A stretch of 64,000 nt of DNA from NCBI GenBank assembly GCA_028287135.1, contig JAQBQE010000039.1, positions 1 to 64,000 on the forward strand, in the 5' to 3' direction. Source of the DNA: Myxococcales bacterium (GTDB lineage Bacteria > Myxococcota_A > Polyangia > Haliangiales > Haliangiaceae). This document shows positions 25,508 to 34,245 of the stretch, one piece after another (positions within the stretch are counted from its first letter, which is position 1; the number at the start of each line of letters is the position of its first letter). The position numbers and the translations under genes were made by a program. A model generated the notes under the pieces. That model was not told the origin of the DNA. It worked only from the letters and a program-made list of their open reading frames with translations, and made no database searches.

Positions 25508-26596
25508 GTGGATGGGGTCTATTTCACGTGGCCGGATCAGCGGTTCCGCTACGAGTGTCGAGGCTGCGGCGCGTGCTGCAAGGGCCACGGCATCGGGCTC
25601 GATCTCGCGGCGGGACAGCTCGTGCAGCTCGTCCAGCGCCGGCCCGAGATCACGGCGTTTCTCCGCCGCCGCGGCGATGCGATCACCGCGTTCAACCCGC
25701 GCGATCGGTGCTGGTTCCTCGCGGATGACGGGATGTGCAAGGTCGAAGTCGAGGATGGCCGCGACGCGAAGCCCGCATCGTGCCGGCTGTTCCCGTTCAA
25801 CCGCGTGTTCCGGATCGGCGCGTACACGGTCGTCGACTTCAACAGCGTGATCTGTCCGCTGACGGTCGGCGAAGGCGGGATCACGCACGCCGAGGTGGTC
25901 GCCGAGATCGCGACGATCCAGGACCCGACGATCATAGGAACCAAGCTCCCCGCGCAGCATCCCGAGCTCGAGGGCAAGGTGTTCGTGGAGAGCGAGCGTG
26001 CGATCGCCAGCGCGGTGTTCGCCGCTCCCGGCGATCTGTCCGTCGCGTGGGGCGCGCAGGCAGATGCCGCCGCGCTCGAGGCCGAGTGCGCTGCCGCGAG
26101 CGCGGCGTTCGAGGCAATCCTCGGTGCTCCGTGGCGGGCGCCGAGCCTCGCGACCTTGACGGCGGCGACCTGGCTGACGCCGTCGATGCGGTTCAACGAG
26201 CTCTACGGTCCGCGCCAGTACGGCCCGCGCAACGGGATGTCCGCGGTGCTCGCTCGGATGTGGCTGGCGTGGCTCGGGTTTGCGGCGCTCGGGGAGCAGC
26301 TCGCGGGCCGCGCGCTCGGGCTCCAGGAGCTGACCACTCTGTGGTCGGAGCAGGCGCCGCTGCTGCACGCCGTGGCGCGCTGGGGGGAGACGCCGTCGCT
26401 CAAGCCGGGTCCGGTCGAGCTGCCCGGCGTCGATCCGGGGAACGTGGTGCGGGGCCTCGCGCAGGCGCTGATCGACAACCGCAAGGCCAAGAGATCACTC
26501 GGAACGCTGGTGGCGGGCATGCCCGCGGACCCCACGATCCGGGTCACCGCGCTGAAGACCGCCGAGGCGATCCTGCGGGCGGGCTTCGCTCGCTGA
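25508..26596 (+). CDS. YkgJ family Cys-cluster protein
   Basis: A 362-residue protein with the YkgJ/UPF0153 zinc- or iron-binding cluster: CRGCGACCKGHG (about residues 17-28), RCWFLADDGMCKVE (about 76-89) and KPASCRLFPF (about 97-106). These eight or so Cys match the family. The remaining ~240 residues are helical and of unknown role; family members are often fused to long unrelated tails. Start is GTG at 25508. It lies between two damaged kinase genes, and its stop is 4 bases from the convergent small lipoprotein. Function of the family is unproven. Confidence 0.8.
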   Translation: MDGVYFTWPDQRFRYECRGCGACCKGHGIGLDLAAGQLVQLVQRRPEITAFLRRRGDAITAFNPRDRCWFLADDGMCKVEVEDGRDAKPASCRLFPFNRVFRIGAYTVVDFNSVICPLTVGEGGITHAEVVAEIATIQDPTIIGTKLPAQHPELEGKVFVESERAIASAVFAAPGDLSVAWGAQADAAALEAECAAASAAFEAILGAPWRAPSLATLTAATWLTPSMRFNELYGPRQYGPRNGMSAVLARMWLAWLGFAALGEQLAGRALGLQELTTLWSEQAPLLHAVARWGETPSLKPGPVELPGVDPGNVVRGLAQALIDNRKAKRSLGTLVAGMPADPTIRVTALKTAEAILRAGFAR

Positions 26597-26600
26597 CGTT

Positions 26601-26756
26601 CTAGCGCTGGCCGATCGGGCGCTGCAGATCGCCGTGGTCGACCTGGACCACGTCATCCGTGTGTGCCGTCCGCTGGATGACCGGTCCACGCACGCCCCGG
26701 CCCGCGCAGCCGGTCGAGACGAGGACGAGGAGGACGACGGCAGCGAGGCGGTTCAT
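26601..26756 (-). CDS. Very small lipoprotein
   Basis: A 51-residue product on the minus strand: MNRLAAVVLLVLVSTGC is a textbook lipoprotein leader with lipobox STGC, and the mature part is only ~35 polar residues. A longer frame upstream exists, but the leader fixes the ATG at 26756. There is no strong Shine-Dalgarno site. It is convergent with the YkgJ gene. Role unknown; entericidin-like or structural micro-lipoproteins have this layout, but no similarity is claimed. Confidence 0.55.
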   Translation of the reverse strand: MNRLAAVVLLVLVSTGCAGRGVRGPVIQRTAHTDDVVQVDHGDLQRPIGQR

Positions 26757-26986
26757 GCGCCGAACCACACTCAAAGTTCGCGCCAATCCGAGGGCTCCAC
26801 CTTTCGCGGGCCTACCCACCTTCCGCAACCAGACTCGCCGGCTTGTTGCGACGCCAGCCCAGCAGCCAGCGAGGCGCTCACCTCGCAGGTGCAACCCGCC
26901 GTGAGCGATCGGCAGCGTCGGTACCGCCGGCTCCTGGTGGGATCTTATCGGTTCACCGCACCGGCCTTGTCTGGTACGTCTCGGCG

Positions 26987-27379
26987 GTGATCGCGCCGAC
27001 GCTATCGTCTGCCGACGCCGCTCAGGCGCCGACGACCGACGCGCGTACGGTGCCCTCGGCCACGGGCTCGGATCGCCAGGGCACCACCGACGGGCGGTAC
27101 ACGCTGCGTCGCGAGCTCGCGCGCGGCGGGATGGGACGGATCTGGATCGCGGACGACGCGACGCTATCGCGAACGGTCGCGGTCAAGGAGCTGCTCGAAT
27201 CGAGCGGCACGCGCAGCCTGCGGTTCGCGCGCGAGCTGTCGCTGACCTCGCGCCTCGAGCATCCGTCGATCGTCAGCATCCATGACGGCGGCACGTGGAC
27301 GACCGAGAAGCTTGCGGAACGCGGGGCCGAGCTGAAGAAGAAGCTCGCGACCTGTTGCGCGAAGCGCGCGAAGCGCTAG
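26987..27379 (+). pseudogene. Truncated Ser/Thr kinase (N-lobe only)
   Basis: From GTG 26987 a 130-codon frame encodes a disordered start and then a kinase N-lobe: TLRRELARGGMGRIWIADD (P-loop), TVAVKELL (beta-3 Lys) and LTSRLEHPSIVSIHDGG (end of helix C to beta-5). It then changes to a Lys-rich helical tail (EKLAERGAELKKKL) and stops. The hinge, HRD loop, DFG and C-lobe are all gone, so it cannot be a kinase. The tail looks like the original C-terminus joined by an internal deletion. It ends 2 bases before the start of the next, intact kinase. Confidence 0.7.
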
Positions 27380-27381
27380 CC

Positions 27382-28590
27382 GTGTCGACGTCGATCCAGC
27401 TCGCACCTGAGGTTCGCCGCGGATGTCTCGATGACCTCGAGGCGTTCGCGCTGATCACCGGCCTGCTGCCCCCGAAGCGGATCGCCGAGGCGGTTGCGCA
27501 CGCCGACGGGTGCTGGACGTGTCACGAGCTGATCGAAGGCCTGTGCGCGGCCGAGACCAGCCCGAGCCCGGTCCTCGAGACCGAGCTACCGCGCGCGATC
27601 GATCCGTTGATCGGGATCGAGGTCGGCGCGTACCGGATCGTGGCCCTGCTCGCCGCGGGCGGGATGGGGCGGGTCTACCGCGCGACCGACGTCGTGCTCG
27701 GCCGCGAGGTCGCCCTCAAGGTGCCGCGCTCGCGAGACCCGTGGCTCGTTCGTCGGTTCGAGCGCGAGGTCGCGATCACCGCGCGCCTCGGCCATCCCGG
27801 CATCGTCCCGATTCACGGTGCAGGAACGCTCGCCGATGGCAGGCCGTTCTACGTCATGCAGATCATCGACGGCACGCCCCTCGACGTGGCGCTGACCCGC
27901 GCGACCAACCGCGAGCAGCGGCTCGCCTTGCTCGACCACCTCGTCGCGGTCGCCAACACGATGGCGTACGTGCACGACGTCGGCGTTGCTCATCGCGACC
28001 TCAAGCCGCAGAACGTACTGATCGGTCCGTTCGGCGAGACCGTCGTGATCGACTGGGGACTCGCGAAGGATCTGACGGACTCGGTGCCGCCCGCGCGGCT
28101 CACGCGATCGGCGCCCCCGCCGGTCAGCGATGGTACCGCGCCAGCGCCGAGCACGCCGCCGACTCCGATCACCAGCGTGATCGCCGGCCGGACGACGCGG
28201 CCCGGCGACGTGTTCGGAACACCTGCCTTCATGTCGCCCGAGCAAGCGCGCGGCGACGAGGTCGATCAGCGCTCCGATGTCTACGCGCTCGGCGCGATGC
28301 TCGAGCAGCTGATCACCGGGCGGCTCCCGCGCAAGGCGGCCGATGCCGCACTCGCGCACGCGCCACCCGAGCTGGTCGCGATCTGTCGCCGCGCCATGGA
28401 CCCCGATCGCGAGGCACGCTACGTCGACTGCAGTGCGCTCGCGATCGAGCTGCGGGCCGCGGCGCGTCCCCGGCGTGCGCCGTCCGCGCCCGACGTCCCC
28501 GCACACCCGAGCCGGATGCCCCTGCTGCTGACGGCGATCGCTGGCATCGCGCTCGGCATCGCGATCTCCCAGCTCGGGTGGCTGGGATGA
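27382..28590 (+). CDS. Ser/Thr kinase with N-terminal anti-sigma-like zinc finger
   Basis: A 402-residue kinase starting with GTG. Residues about 10-60 hold a ZAS/zf-HC2-like motif, HADGCWTC (His-x3-Cys-x2-Cys), as in anti-sigma factors. The kinase domain (about 80-360) has LAAGGMGRVY, ALKV, HRDLKPQN, DWGLAK (DWG for DFG), an insert rich in Pro/Thr after it, and GTPAFMSPEQ; all catalytic residues are present. A single membrane helix lies at the very C-terminus (LLLTAIAGIALGIAI), so the kinase faces the cytosol as a tail-anchored protein. Its stop overlaps the start of a sigma factor gene (ATGA), so it very likely controls that sigma factor. Confidence 0.87.
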   Translation: MSTSIQLAPEVRRGCLDDLEAFALITGLLPPKRIAEAVAHADGCWTCHELIEGLCAAETSPSPVLETELPRAIDPLIGIEVGAYRIVALLAAGGMGRVYRATDVVLGREVALKVPRSRDPWLVRRFEREVAITARLGHPGIVPIHGAGTLADGRPFYVMQIIDGTPLDVALTRATNREQRLALLDHLVAVANTMAYVHDVGVAHRDLKPQNVLIGPFGETVVIDWGLAKDLTDSVPPARLTRSAPPPVSDGTAPAPSTPPTPITSVIAGRTTRPGDVFGTPAFMSPEQARGDEVDQRSDVYALGAMLEQLITGRLPRKAADAALAHAPPELVAICRRAMDPDREARYVDCSALAIELRAAARPRRAPSAPDVPAHPSRMPLLLTAIAGIALGIAISQLGWLG

Positions 28591-29408
28591 GCGTCGAGCC
28601 CGCGAGCGAGGCGGCGTGGACCCGCCATCTCGAGGTGGGGCGCGCGGCGTGGCCGTCGCTCGTCTGGGACGCGGCGAGCTACCGCGCGTGGCTGATCGAG
28701 GCGTGCGACGGTGACCTCGCGAGCCGGCTCGCGACGCTCGATCCCGCGGAGACCGTGCTGTGCTGGGCCGCGGGTCACGGCGATGCCGAGGCGCACCGCC
28801 TGGTCGAGCTCCACTACATGCAGCAGGTCGCGCCGGCGCTGCGCAGGTTTGGCCCCGATCCCGCGTTCGTCGACGAGGTCGCGCAGCGCGTGCGGATGAA
28901 GTTGCTCGTCGCTCCTGCCGGCGAGCTCGCACCGATCGCGCGCTATGCACTCGGCGGTGGGCTCGGTGGCCTCGTCCGCGTCGCGGCGATCCGCGAGGCG
29001 TTGACGCTGCGCAGGCTCGACAAGCCGGTCGAGCCCGCCGAGGCGCTCGAGGATCTGGTGGGCGAACAGGATCCCGAGCTGCGCGCGCTCAAGGAGCGCT
29101 ACGCGCACGAGTTCCAGCGCGCGTTCACGGCGGCCGTCGCCGAGCTGGCTCCCCGCGATCGCCACATCCTGCGGCTCAACCTGTCCGCGAAGGCCTCGAT
29201 CGACGACATCGCGCGGATCCACCGGACCCATCGAGCGACCGCAGCACGCTGGCTCACCGCCGCGCGCGAGCAGCTCGCGGAGGGCACGCGTCGTCATCTC
29301 CAGGCGGGATTGCAGATCGAGCCCGACGAGCTGCAGAGCTTGCTCCGGCTGATCCGGACCGAGGCGCCGCGGATGCTCGAGTCGATCCCGCCCGATCGCG
29401 ACCCCTGA
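28587..29408 (+). CDS. Sigma-70 family (ECF-like) sigma factor of the myxobacterial type
   Basis: A 273-residue protein. Region 2 is around residues 70-105 (LVELHYMQQVAPALRRF, DEVAQRVRMKLL) and region 4 around 195-235 (LAPRDRHILRLNL, SIDDIARIHRTHRATAARWLTAAREQL, a helix-turn-helix). It resembles the lineage-specific sigma-70 paralogues of Myxococcales, which are larger and more divergent than usual ECF factors. The 4-bp overlap with the upstream zinc-finger kinase implies co-translation and joint function, with the kinase as switch. No anti-sigma gene other than that kinase is present. Confidence 0.85.
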   Translation: MSVEPASEAAWTRHLEVGRAAWPSLVWDAASYRAWLIEACDGDLASRLATLDPAETVLCWAAGHGDAEAHRLVELHYMQQVAPALRRFGPDPAFVDEVAQRVRMKLLVAPAGELAPIARYALGGGLGGLVRVAAIREALTLRRLDKPVEPAEALEDLVGEQDPELRALKERYAHEFQRAFTAAVAELAPRDRHILRLNLSAKASIDDIARIHRTHRATAARWLTAAREQLAEGTRRHLQAGLQIEPDELQSLLRLIRTEAPRMLESIPPDRDP

Positions 29409-29541
29409 GCCCGTCGAACATCAGCTGCGATCCCGACGGGTTGCACGATTGTTCTCCGATCGCGTGCGACCTCGCCGCCCTCGGGTCGTTGAGCGGGTGA
29501 AAGGCGACCTCGTCGCCCCCTGACCACCTCGGAGATTCCTC

Positions 29542-30615
29542 ATGTCGCTCACCCGTATCGCTCTGCCTGCTGTCCTGATCTGTGTGGCCACCCTGTTCGC
29601 GCCCGCGCTCGCGGCCGCCGAAACCCCGAGCTGGTCGAAGTCGCCGATGAGCGCGGCTGCCACGTACTTCCCCGCAGGTACGTCGGCGATGGTCGTCGGT
29701 GTGGGCCCGAGCGCGCAGCCGGTGGCGGCCGAGCTGGTCAAGACGCTGCAGACGAGCGACGCGCTCGAGCTCGTGATCGACGCTCGCGCTCTCGGCAACA
29801 TCGACGCGCTCGCGGATGATGCGATCGTCAAGCGCGCGTTCGCGCGTCCGATCCAGCGCGTCGCGATCGTCCGCGTGTTCCCGGCGGCCGGCTCGGTCAA
29901 GGCGGTGGTCACCGTCTATGGAGCCGAAGGCCAGGTGACCACCGCGTTCACGGTGTCACCGGGACGAGCGCTCGCCGAGAATCCCACCCCGGAAGCGGCG
30001 GAAGATGGTGTGCGGCGTGACGAGATGGTCAGCGTGCAGGGCAAGAGCGCGGGCACCGTCGAAGGCGAGAACGTGATCACCTACGAGCGCCAGCACCTCA
30101 CGGGCGTGACCGCGTATGGCGTGGTCACCCTCGAGAACGTCAGCTTCTTCAAGAACGGCCGGCTGATCTCCGACACGCCGTCGCTGTACGAGGCGCTCGG
30201 GATGACGGCGGAGGCCAGCGACTACCGCACCCGGACGGCAGCGCTGCAGAGCAAGCGCAAGAAGGGCGCCGCGGTCGGCGGGATCGGGTTGCTCGGCGTG
30301 ATCGGATTCGGCACGTGGGCGCTCGTCGCCGCATCGGACAAGTACGACTACAACACGAACATGAAGATCGAGCGCAGCGCGACGGTGCCGCTGCTGTTCA
30401 CCGCCGGTAGCGCGGTGATGATGTACGTCGGCTTTCGCATGATGCTCGGCACGCCGCCGAAGAACCTGACGGCGGAGGAGGCGGTGTCGCTCGTCGATGC
30501 GCACAACCAGAAGAAGCGGCGCACGACGGACGCGGGCTCGCGGTTCCACGACGTGACGCTCGCCCCGACCGCGATGCCCTCGGGTGGCGGCCTCGTGCTC
30601 GGCGGGAGCTTCTAG
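29542..30615 (+). CDS. Secreted/membrane protein of unknown function
   Basis: A 357-residue protein with an N-terminal signal peptide (cleavage near ALAAAE, ~27) and two hydrophobic helices around residues 245-262 and 280-300, separated by a short Asp/Tyr/Asn-rich loop. The first half is an alpha/beta domain with no motif I recognise; the C-terminus is low-complexity. Its stop overlaps the GTG of the serine protease gene (TAGTG), so the two form an operon and may act together in the envelope. A GGCGAC-3-GTCGCC hairpin lies at 29503-29517 upstream, without a T-run. Confidence 0.65.
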   Translation: MSLTRIALPAVLICVATLFAPALAAAETPSWSKSPMSAAATYFPAGTSAMVVGVGPSAQPVAAELVKTLQTSDALELVIDARALGNIDALADDAIVKRAFARPIQRVAIVRVFPAAGSVKAVVTVYGAEGQVTTAFTVSPGRALAENPTPEAAEDGVRRDEMVSVQGKSAGTVEGENVITYERQHLTGVTAYGVVTLENVSFFKNGRLISDTPSLYEALGMTAEASDYRTRTAALQSKRKKGAAVGGIGLLGVIGFGTWALVAASDKYDYNTNMKIERSATVPLLFTAGSAVMMYVGFRMMLGTPPKNLTAEEAVSLVDAHNQKKRRTTDAGSRFHDVTLAPTAMPSGGGLVLGGSF

Positions 30616-31463
30616 TGCGTCGGGTGGCTCTTGCGATGTCCATCGCGCTCGCAGGGCTCACGGGCTTCCACACGGCTGCACGCGCCGAGCGCGACCTGCT
30701 CGCCGCGCAGGAGGACCAGCAGATCAAGCTGTTCGCGAAGGTCGCCCCCGCGGTGATCTTCATCGGCGATGACAGGTCGCTCGGCACCGGGTTCTTCGTC
30801 TCCGAGAGCGGCCTCGCGCTGACCGCGGCGCATGTCGTCGAGGGCCGCAGCGAGCTCAAGGTGGTCCTCCATGGCGGCAAGAAGACCCGGGCCAAGGTCC
30901 TCTCGTCGCGGCCCGATGTCGACCTCGCGCTGATCCAGGTCTCGGTCGATCGCGCACCGCGCTTCCTGCCGCTCGCGACCGCCGGCGACCTCCGGGTCGG
31001 GCAGTGGGTCGGTGCCGTCGGTCACGGACTCGGCGGGGTGTGGGCGTTCACGACCGGGATGGTGTCGAACCTCTACGAGGCCAAGCATGGGGCCGAGATC
31101 GTGCAGACCCAGATCCCGCTCAACCCGGGGAACTCGGGCGGCCCGATCTTCGATCGCACCGGTCGCGCCGTCGCGGTGGTCTCGAAAGGCGCGACCAACG
31201 GCAACAGCATCAACATCGGCGTTCACGTGACCGATGCGTTCATCGTGTTCGACGAGCTGCTCCCCGCGTGCGGCTGCCTCGCGATCGACGCCCCCGCCGG
31301 CGTGGCGGTGTTCGTCGACGACGCGATCGTCGGCAAGGGCCCGCGCGTGCTGGTCAAGCCCGCGGCGGGAGATCACAGTGTGTCCGCGGTGATCAACGGC
31401 GCTCAGGTCGAGCGCACGATCCGGTTCCCCGCCTCGCGCCGCGTCACGCTCGCCGCGCCGTGA
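30615..31463 (+). CDS. Trypsin-like (DegP-type) serine protease with C-terminal PEGA-like domain
   Basis: A 282-residue secreted protease. A signal peptide is followed by the catalytic triad of the S1C family: TAAHVV (His, about 73), DVDLALIQV (Asp, about 104) and NPGNSGGP (Ser, about 179). DegP proteins carry PDZ domains next; here residues about 220-280 instead resemble a PEGA repeat (APAGVAVFVDDAIVGKGP, then GDHSVSAVI). GTG start overlaps the previous stop. PEGA domains occur in surface and peptidoglycan-near proteins, so it may be tethered or targeted in the periplasm. Confidence 0.85.
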   Translation: MRRVALAMSIALAGLTGFHTAARAERDLLAAQEDQQIKLFAKVAPAVIFIGDDRSLGTGFFVSESGLALTAAHVVEGRSELKVVLHGGKKTRAKVLSSRPDVDLALIQVSVDRAPRFLPLATAGDLRVGQWVGAVGHGLGGVWAFTTGMVSNLYEAKHGAEIVQTQIPLNPGNSGGPIFDRTGRAVAVVSKGATNGNSINIGVHVTDAFIVFDELLPACGCLAIDAPAGVAVFVDDAIVGKGPRVLVKPAAGDHSVSAVINGAQVERTIRFPASRRVTLAAP

Positions 31464-31472
31464 GCGACGAGC

Positions 31473-31560
31473 TCACCAGACGACGCACTGCTTCGCCGGC
31501 ACCATCTTCGCGTTCGCCTTGCAGCGGAATGCGGAGCGGAACTCGGGCACCGGAAGGGGC
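31473..31560 (-). pseudogene. C-terminal remnant of an M13 (neprilysin-like) peptidase
   Basis: On the minus strand about 24 codons read PEFRSAFRCKANAKMVPAKQCVVW and stop at 31473-31475 when split as PEFRSAFRCKANAK and MVPAKQCVVW. This matches the end of M13 peptidases, which close with PEF..AF.CK and a final C.VW. No upstream M13 sequence is present in this frame; a neighbouring frame upstream keeps a DDGPRPFR-like piece, suggesting a frameshift. It is a relic of a deleted gene in a 204-bp gap. Confidence 0.45.
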
Positions 31561-31667
31561 GGGGGCCGTCGTCGTGGGAGGGCTGCATCCGCAGGCAGAT
31601 CCATGAGCGCCGTAGCGGTCGCAGGCGTCGCACGCTGTACGATCGGAGGCTCACTGGGGAGTGACTG

Positions 31668-32324
31668 ATGACTCGTATCCGCATGCTCGCGATCGCCGCC
31701 TTGCTCGTTGTTCCTTCGGCTGCATTCGCGCAGTCCGAGCCACCACCACCACCGGCACCGATGCCGTCACCGCCGCCGCCGCAGGGCTACCCGCCGCCGC
31801 AGGGCTACCCACCGCCGCAGGGCTACCAGCCGCCGGTCTACCAGCAGGCGCCTCCGAGCTACCGGCGCGGCCTGACGTTCGAGGCCAACCTCGGCGTTGG
31901 CTGGCTGCACAGCAGCGACATCGAGGACTCCTCGGAGCTCGGGATCGGCGGCCTCAGCCTCGGCCTCGGTGGCTGGGTCAACGAGCGCCTCGCGATCACC
32001 GCTCGGATCGCGGGCGTCACGATCAGCGAGAACGATGCCACGCTCAGCGGCGTGTTCTTCGGACCGAGCGCGCAGTACTGGATCCAGGAGCAGATCTGGG
32101 TCGGTGGCGGCCTGGGCCTCGGCATCCTTCGTCTGGCGATCAACGACACGAGCGACAGCGTCACCGGCTTCGGCCTCGATCTGCGCGCGGGCTACACGTT
32201 CAACCGCGGTAGCGACAGCACGTTCAACCTCTCGGTCGAGGTGACCCCGGGGTTCTTTGACGAGAACGGCGCGGACGCGACGATCACCGGCATCGGTTTT
32301 CTGCTCGGCTACCAGCACCTCTGA
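31668..32324 (+). CDS. Outer-membrane beta-barrel protein with Pro-rich N-terminal repeat
   Basis: A 218-residue protein: signal peptide ending at AFAQ (about residue 22), then a PPPQGYP-type repeat (three to four copies, about 37-53), then about eight amphipathic beta strands ending in a C-terminal aromatic/Leu pattern (FLLGYQHL), as in small OmpA/OmpW-like barrels. GGGGAG lies upstream of the ATG. It ends 225 bp before rpsB with a GC-rich hairpin between. No ligand or role is evident. Confidence 0.78.
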   Translation: MTRIRMLAIAALLVVPSAAFAQSEPPPPPAPMPSPPPPQGYPPPQGYPPPQGYQPPVYQQAPPSYRRGLTFEANLGVGWLHSSDIEDSSELGIGGLSLGLGGWVNERLAITARIAGVTISENDATLSGVFFGPSAQYWIQEQIWVGGGLGLGILRLAINDTSDSVTGFGLDLRAGYTFNRGSDSTFNLSVEVTPGFFDENGADATITGIGFLLGYQHL

Positions 32325-32369
32325 GCTGCCTTTGCCCTGTGATCTCAGAGGGTTTGGCGCGTCGCCGCT

Positions 32370-32387
32370 GCCTCCCTGATCGGAGGC
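32370..32387. terminator. GC-rich hairpin after the beta-barrel gene
   Basis: GCCTCC and GGAGGC arms enclose a 6-base loop, 45 bp past the stop of the beta-barrel gene. There is no following T-run, so it is a weak candidate for a terminator; it might also be part of the rpsB upstream region. Confidence 0.3.
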
Positions 32388-32397
32388 GGAAGGCGTC

Positions 32398-32548
32398 TTG
32401 CTGTCCTCGGAGAGCCCGTGGTAGACACCCCGCTCCTCGGATTTCCCGAGGAAATACACACTGCACTCCGAGATCTCCGGCCGTGGCCCCCTTCGTGGGG
32501 TTTCCGGGATCGATGACGATGCAGGCGGCTACCAACGGAGGAGTTGAC
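32398..32548 (+). promoter_or_regulatory. rpsB promoter and leader
   Basis: A candidate promoter is TTGCTG (32398-32403), 18-base spacer, TAGACA (32422-32427). The predicted leader of about 115 nt begins with a perfect hairpin CCTCGG-5-CCGAGG (32435-32451) and ends in GGAGGAG six bases before the ATG. Structured leaders upstream of rpsB often mediate autoregulation by S2; whether this one does is inference. Confidence 0.35.
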
Positions 32549-33421
32549 ATGGAGACGATGGCAGAAGCGACGGCGCAGAACCCGATCAGCATGCGGGCAC
32601 TGCTCGAAGCAGGCGTTCACTTCGGACACAACACCGGTCGGTGGAACCCGAAGATGAAGCAGTACATCTTCGGTGCCCGCAACGGCATCCACATCATCGA
32701 CCTGCAGCACACGGTGAAGCTGTTCCGCCAGGCCTTCCAGGCCGTGGTCGACACCACCGCGAAGGGCGAGACCGTGCTGTTCGTCGGCACGAAGAAGCAG
32801 GCCCAGGACGTGATGGTCGAAGAGGCCACCCGCTCGGGTCAGCACTACGTCACCCAGCGCTGGCTCGGTGGCACGCTCACCAACTTCAAGACCGTGAAGG
32901 GCTCGCTCGAGCGCCTGCGTGGCCTCGAGAAGATGGAAGAGGACGGCACGCTGTTCGCGCTCACCAAGCGCGAGCAGGTGATGATCCGCCGCGATCGCGA
33001 CAAGCTGATGAAGTCGCTCGGTGGCATCAAGGGCCTCACCAAGCCCCCGGGCATGCTGTTCGTGATCGATCCCCACAAGGAGCACATCGCGGTCGACGAG
33101 GCTCGCAAACTCGAGATCCCGGTCGTCGCGATCACCGACACCAACTGCGATCCGGACCGGATCGACTACGTCATCCCGGGCAACGACGACGCGATCCGCG
33201 CGATCAAGCTGTTCGCTGGCAAGATCGCGGACGCCGCGATCCTCGGCAACAAGGTCTACAAGGAGACCGCTCGGACCCGCGGCCAGCAGCAGGCCGAGGA
33301 CCAGAGCGAGCGCGTCATCCACGTCTCGTCGGGCGGCGACGGCCCGCGCGTCGAGATGTCGACCGGTGGCAGCATGTTCAACCCGGAGGCCTCGGCCTCC
33401 CCCGACGAGCCGCAGAAGTAG
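32549..33421 (+). CDS. rpsB: 30S ribosomal protein S2
   Basis: A 290-residue uS2 protein with the family landmarks: [19 protein letters not shown] near the N-terminus, [26 protein letters not shown] and [11 protein letters not shown]. The C-terminal ~45 residues are a low-complexity acidic extension. The ATG at 32549 is chosen for the strong GGAGGAG site; the frame is open further upstream but that part is the leader. It is followed after 12 bases by tsf, the standard pair. Confidence 0.96.
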   Translation: METMAEATAQNPISMRALLEAGVHFGHNTGRWNPKMKQYIFGARNGIHIIDLQHTVKLFRQAFQAVVDTTAKGETVLFVGTKKQAQDVMVEEATRSGQHYVTQRWLGGTLTNFKTVKGSLERLRGLEKMEEDGTLFALTKREQVMIRRDRDKLMKSLGGIKGLTKPPGMLFVIDPHKEHIAVDEARKLEIPVVAITDTNCDPDRIDYVIPGNDDAIRAIKLFAGKIADAAILGNKVYKETARTRGQQQAEDQSERVIHVSSGGDGPRVEMSTGGSMFNPEASASPDEPQK

Positions 33422-33433
33422 AGGAGACGAGCC

Positions 33434-34105
33434 ATGGAAGTCACTGCGACCCTGATCAAGGATCTCCGCGAGCGCACCGGCGCTGGCATGTCCGACTGCA
33501 AGAAGGCGCTCGTCGAAGTCGGCGGCGACATGGACAAGGCGATCGACTACCTGCGCACCAAGGGTCTCGCGAAGGCGGCCAAGAAGGCCGGCCGCGAGGC
33601 AACCGAGGGCTCGGTGGTCTCGTACATCCACGGCGGCGGACGCATCGGCGTCCTCGTCGAGATCAACTGCGAGACCGACTTCGTTGCTCGCAACGAGGAC
33701 TTCCAGGCGTTCTCGAAGGAAGTCGCGCTGCAGATCGCCGCGATGAACCCGCAGTTCGTCAACAAGGACGAGGTCTCGGCCGACGTCATCGAGCGCGAGC
33801 GCACCGTTCTCCTCGCCAAGGCGAAGGAGAGCGGCAAGCCTGACCAGGTCATCCAGAAGATGGTCGACGGTCAGATCTCGAAGTGGTTGAAGGAGATCTG
33901 TCTCCTCGACCAGTCCTTCGTGAAGGACCCCGACAAGACGATCGAGCAGGTCCAGCAGGCGCTGGTCGCGAAGATTGGCGAGAACATCAAGATCCGCCGG
34001 TTCGTTCGCTTCGAGCTCGGCGAGGGTCTCGAGAAGAAGAAGGGCGATTTCGCGGCTGAAGTGGCCGCGCAGGCGGGCCTGACGCCGCCGACGCCCGCGT
34101 CGTAG
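33434..34105 (+). CDS. tsf: Elongation factor Ts
   Basis: A 223-residue EF-Ts, the guanine nucleotide exchange factor for EF-Tu. The N-terminal UBA-like domain carries [16 protein letters not shown], and the core has [19 protein letters not shown] and [12 protein letters not shown]. It is the short type, shorter than the ~280-residue E. coli protein. AGGAGACGAGCC precedes the ATG. A good terminator follows, so unlike in most bacteria transcription ends here and pyrH-frr lie 10.5 kb downstream. Confidence 0.96.
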   Translation: MEVTATLIKDLRERTGAGMSDCKKALVEVGGDMDKAIDYLRTKGLAKAAKKAGREATEGSVVSYIHGGGRIGVLVEINCETDFVARNEDFQAFSKEVALQIAAMNPQFVNKDEVSADVIERERTVLLAKAKESGKPDQVIQKMVDGQISKWLKEICLLDQSFVKDPDKTIEQVQQALVAKIGENIKIRRFVRFELGEGLEKKKGDFAAEVAAQAGLTPPTPAS

Positions 34106-34117
34106 CTCACAGGAAAC

Positions 34118-34132
34118 TGGGGTCTGACCCCA
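34118..34132. repeat. REP-like palindrome
   Basis: TGGGGTCTGACCCCA is a perfect 7+1+7 palindrome 13 bp past the tsf stop. Short palindromes of the GGGGTCnGACCCC kind are frequent interspersed elements in many environmental genomes. Only one copy is in this window, so its repetitive nature cannot be shown here. Confidence 0.4.
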
Positions 34133-34145
34133 TTTCTTCGACCAA

Positions 34146-34172
34146 GGGATCCGCTTCGGCGGGTCCCTTTTT
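34146..34172 (+). terminator. Rho-independent terminator after tsf
   Basis: GGGATCCGC pairs with GCGGGTCCC (one T-G wobble) around a TTCG tetraloop and is followed by TTTTT. This is a textbook intrinsic terminator and separates rpsB-tsf from the downstream lipoprotein genes. Confidence 0.88.
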
Positions 34173-34245
34173 CATGTCGTCGGATGGGTGGCCTGACCGG
34201 CCCCCGCAACGCCGAGGAATGTGCGCGGTGTAGAGTGATCGGGTC

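Noticed and set aside
32370-32387. A strong intrinsic terminator before rpsB
   Set aside because: The hairpin is good but has no T-run, so it is listed only as a weak candidate.
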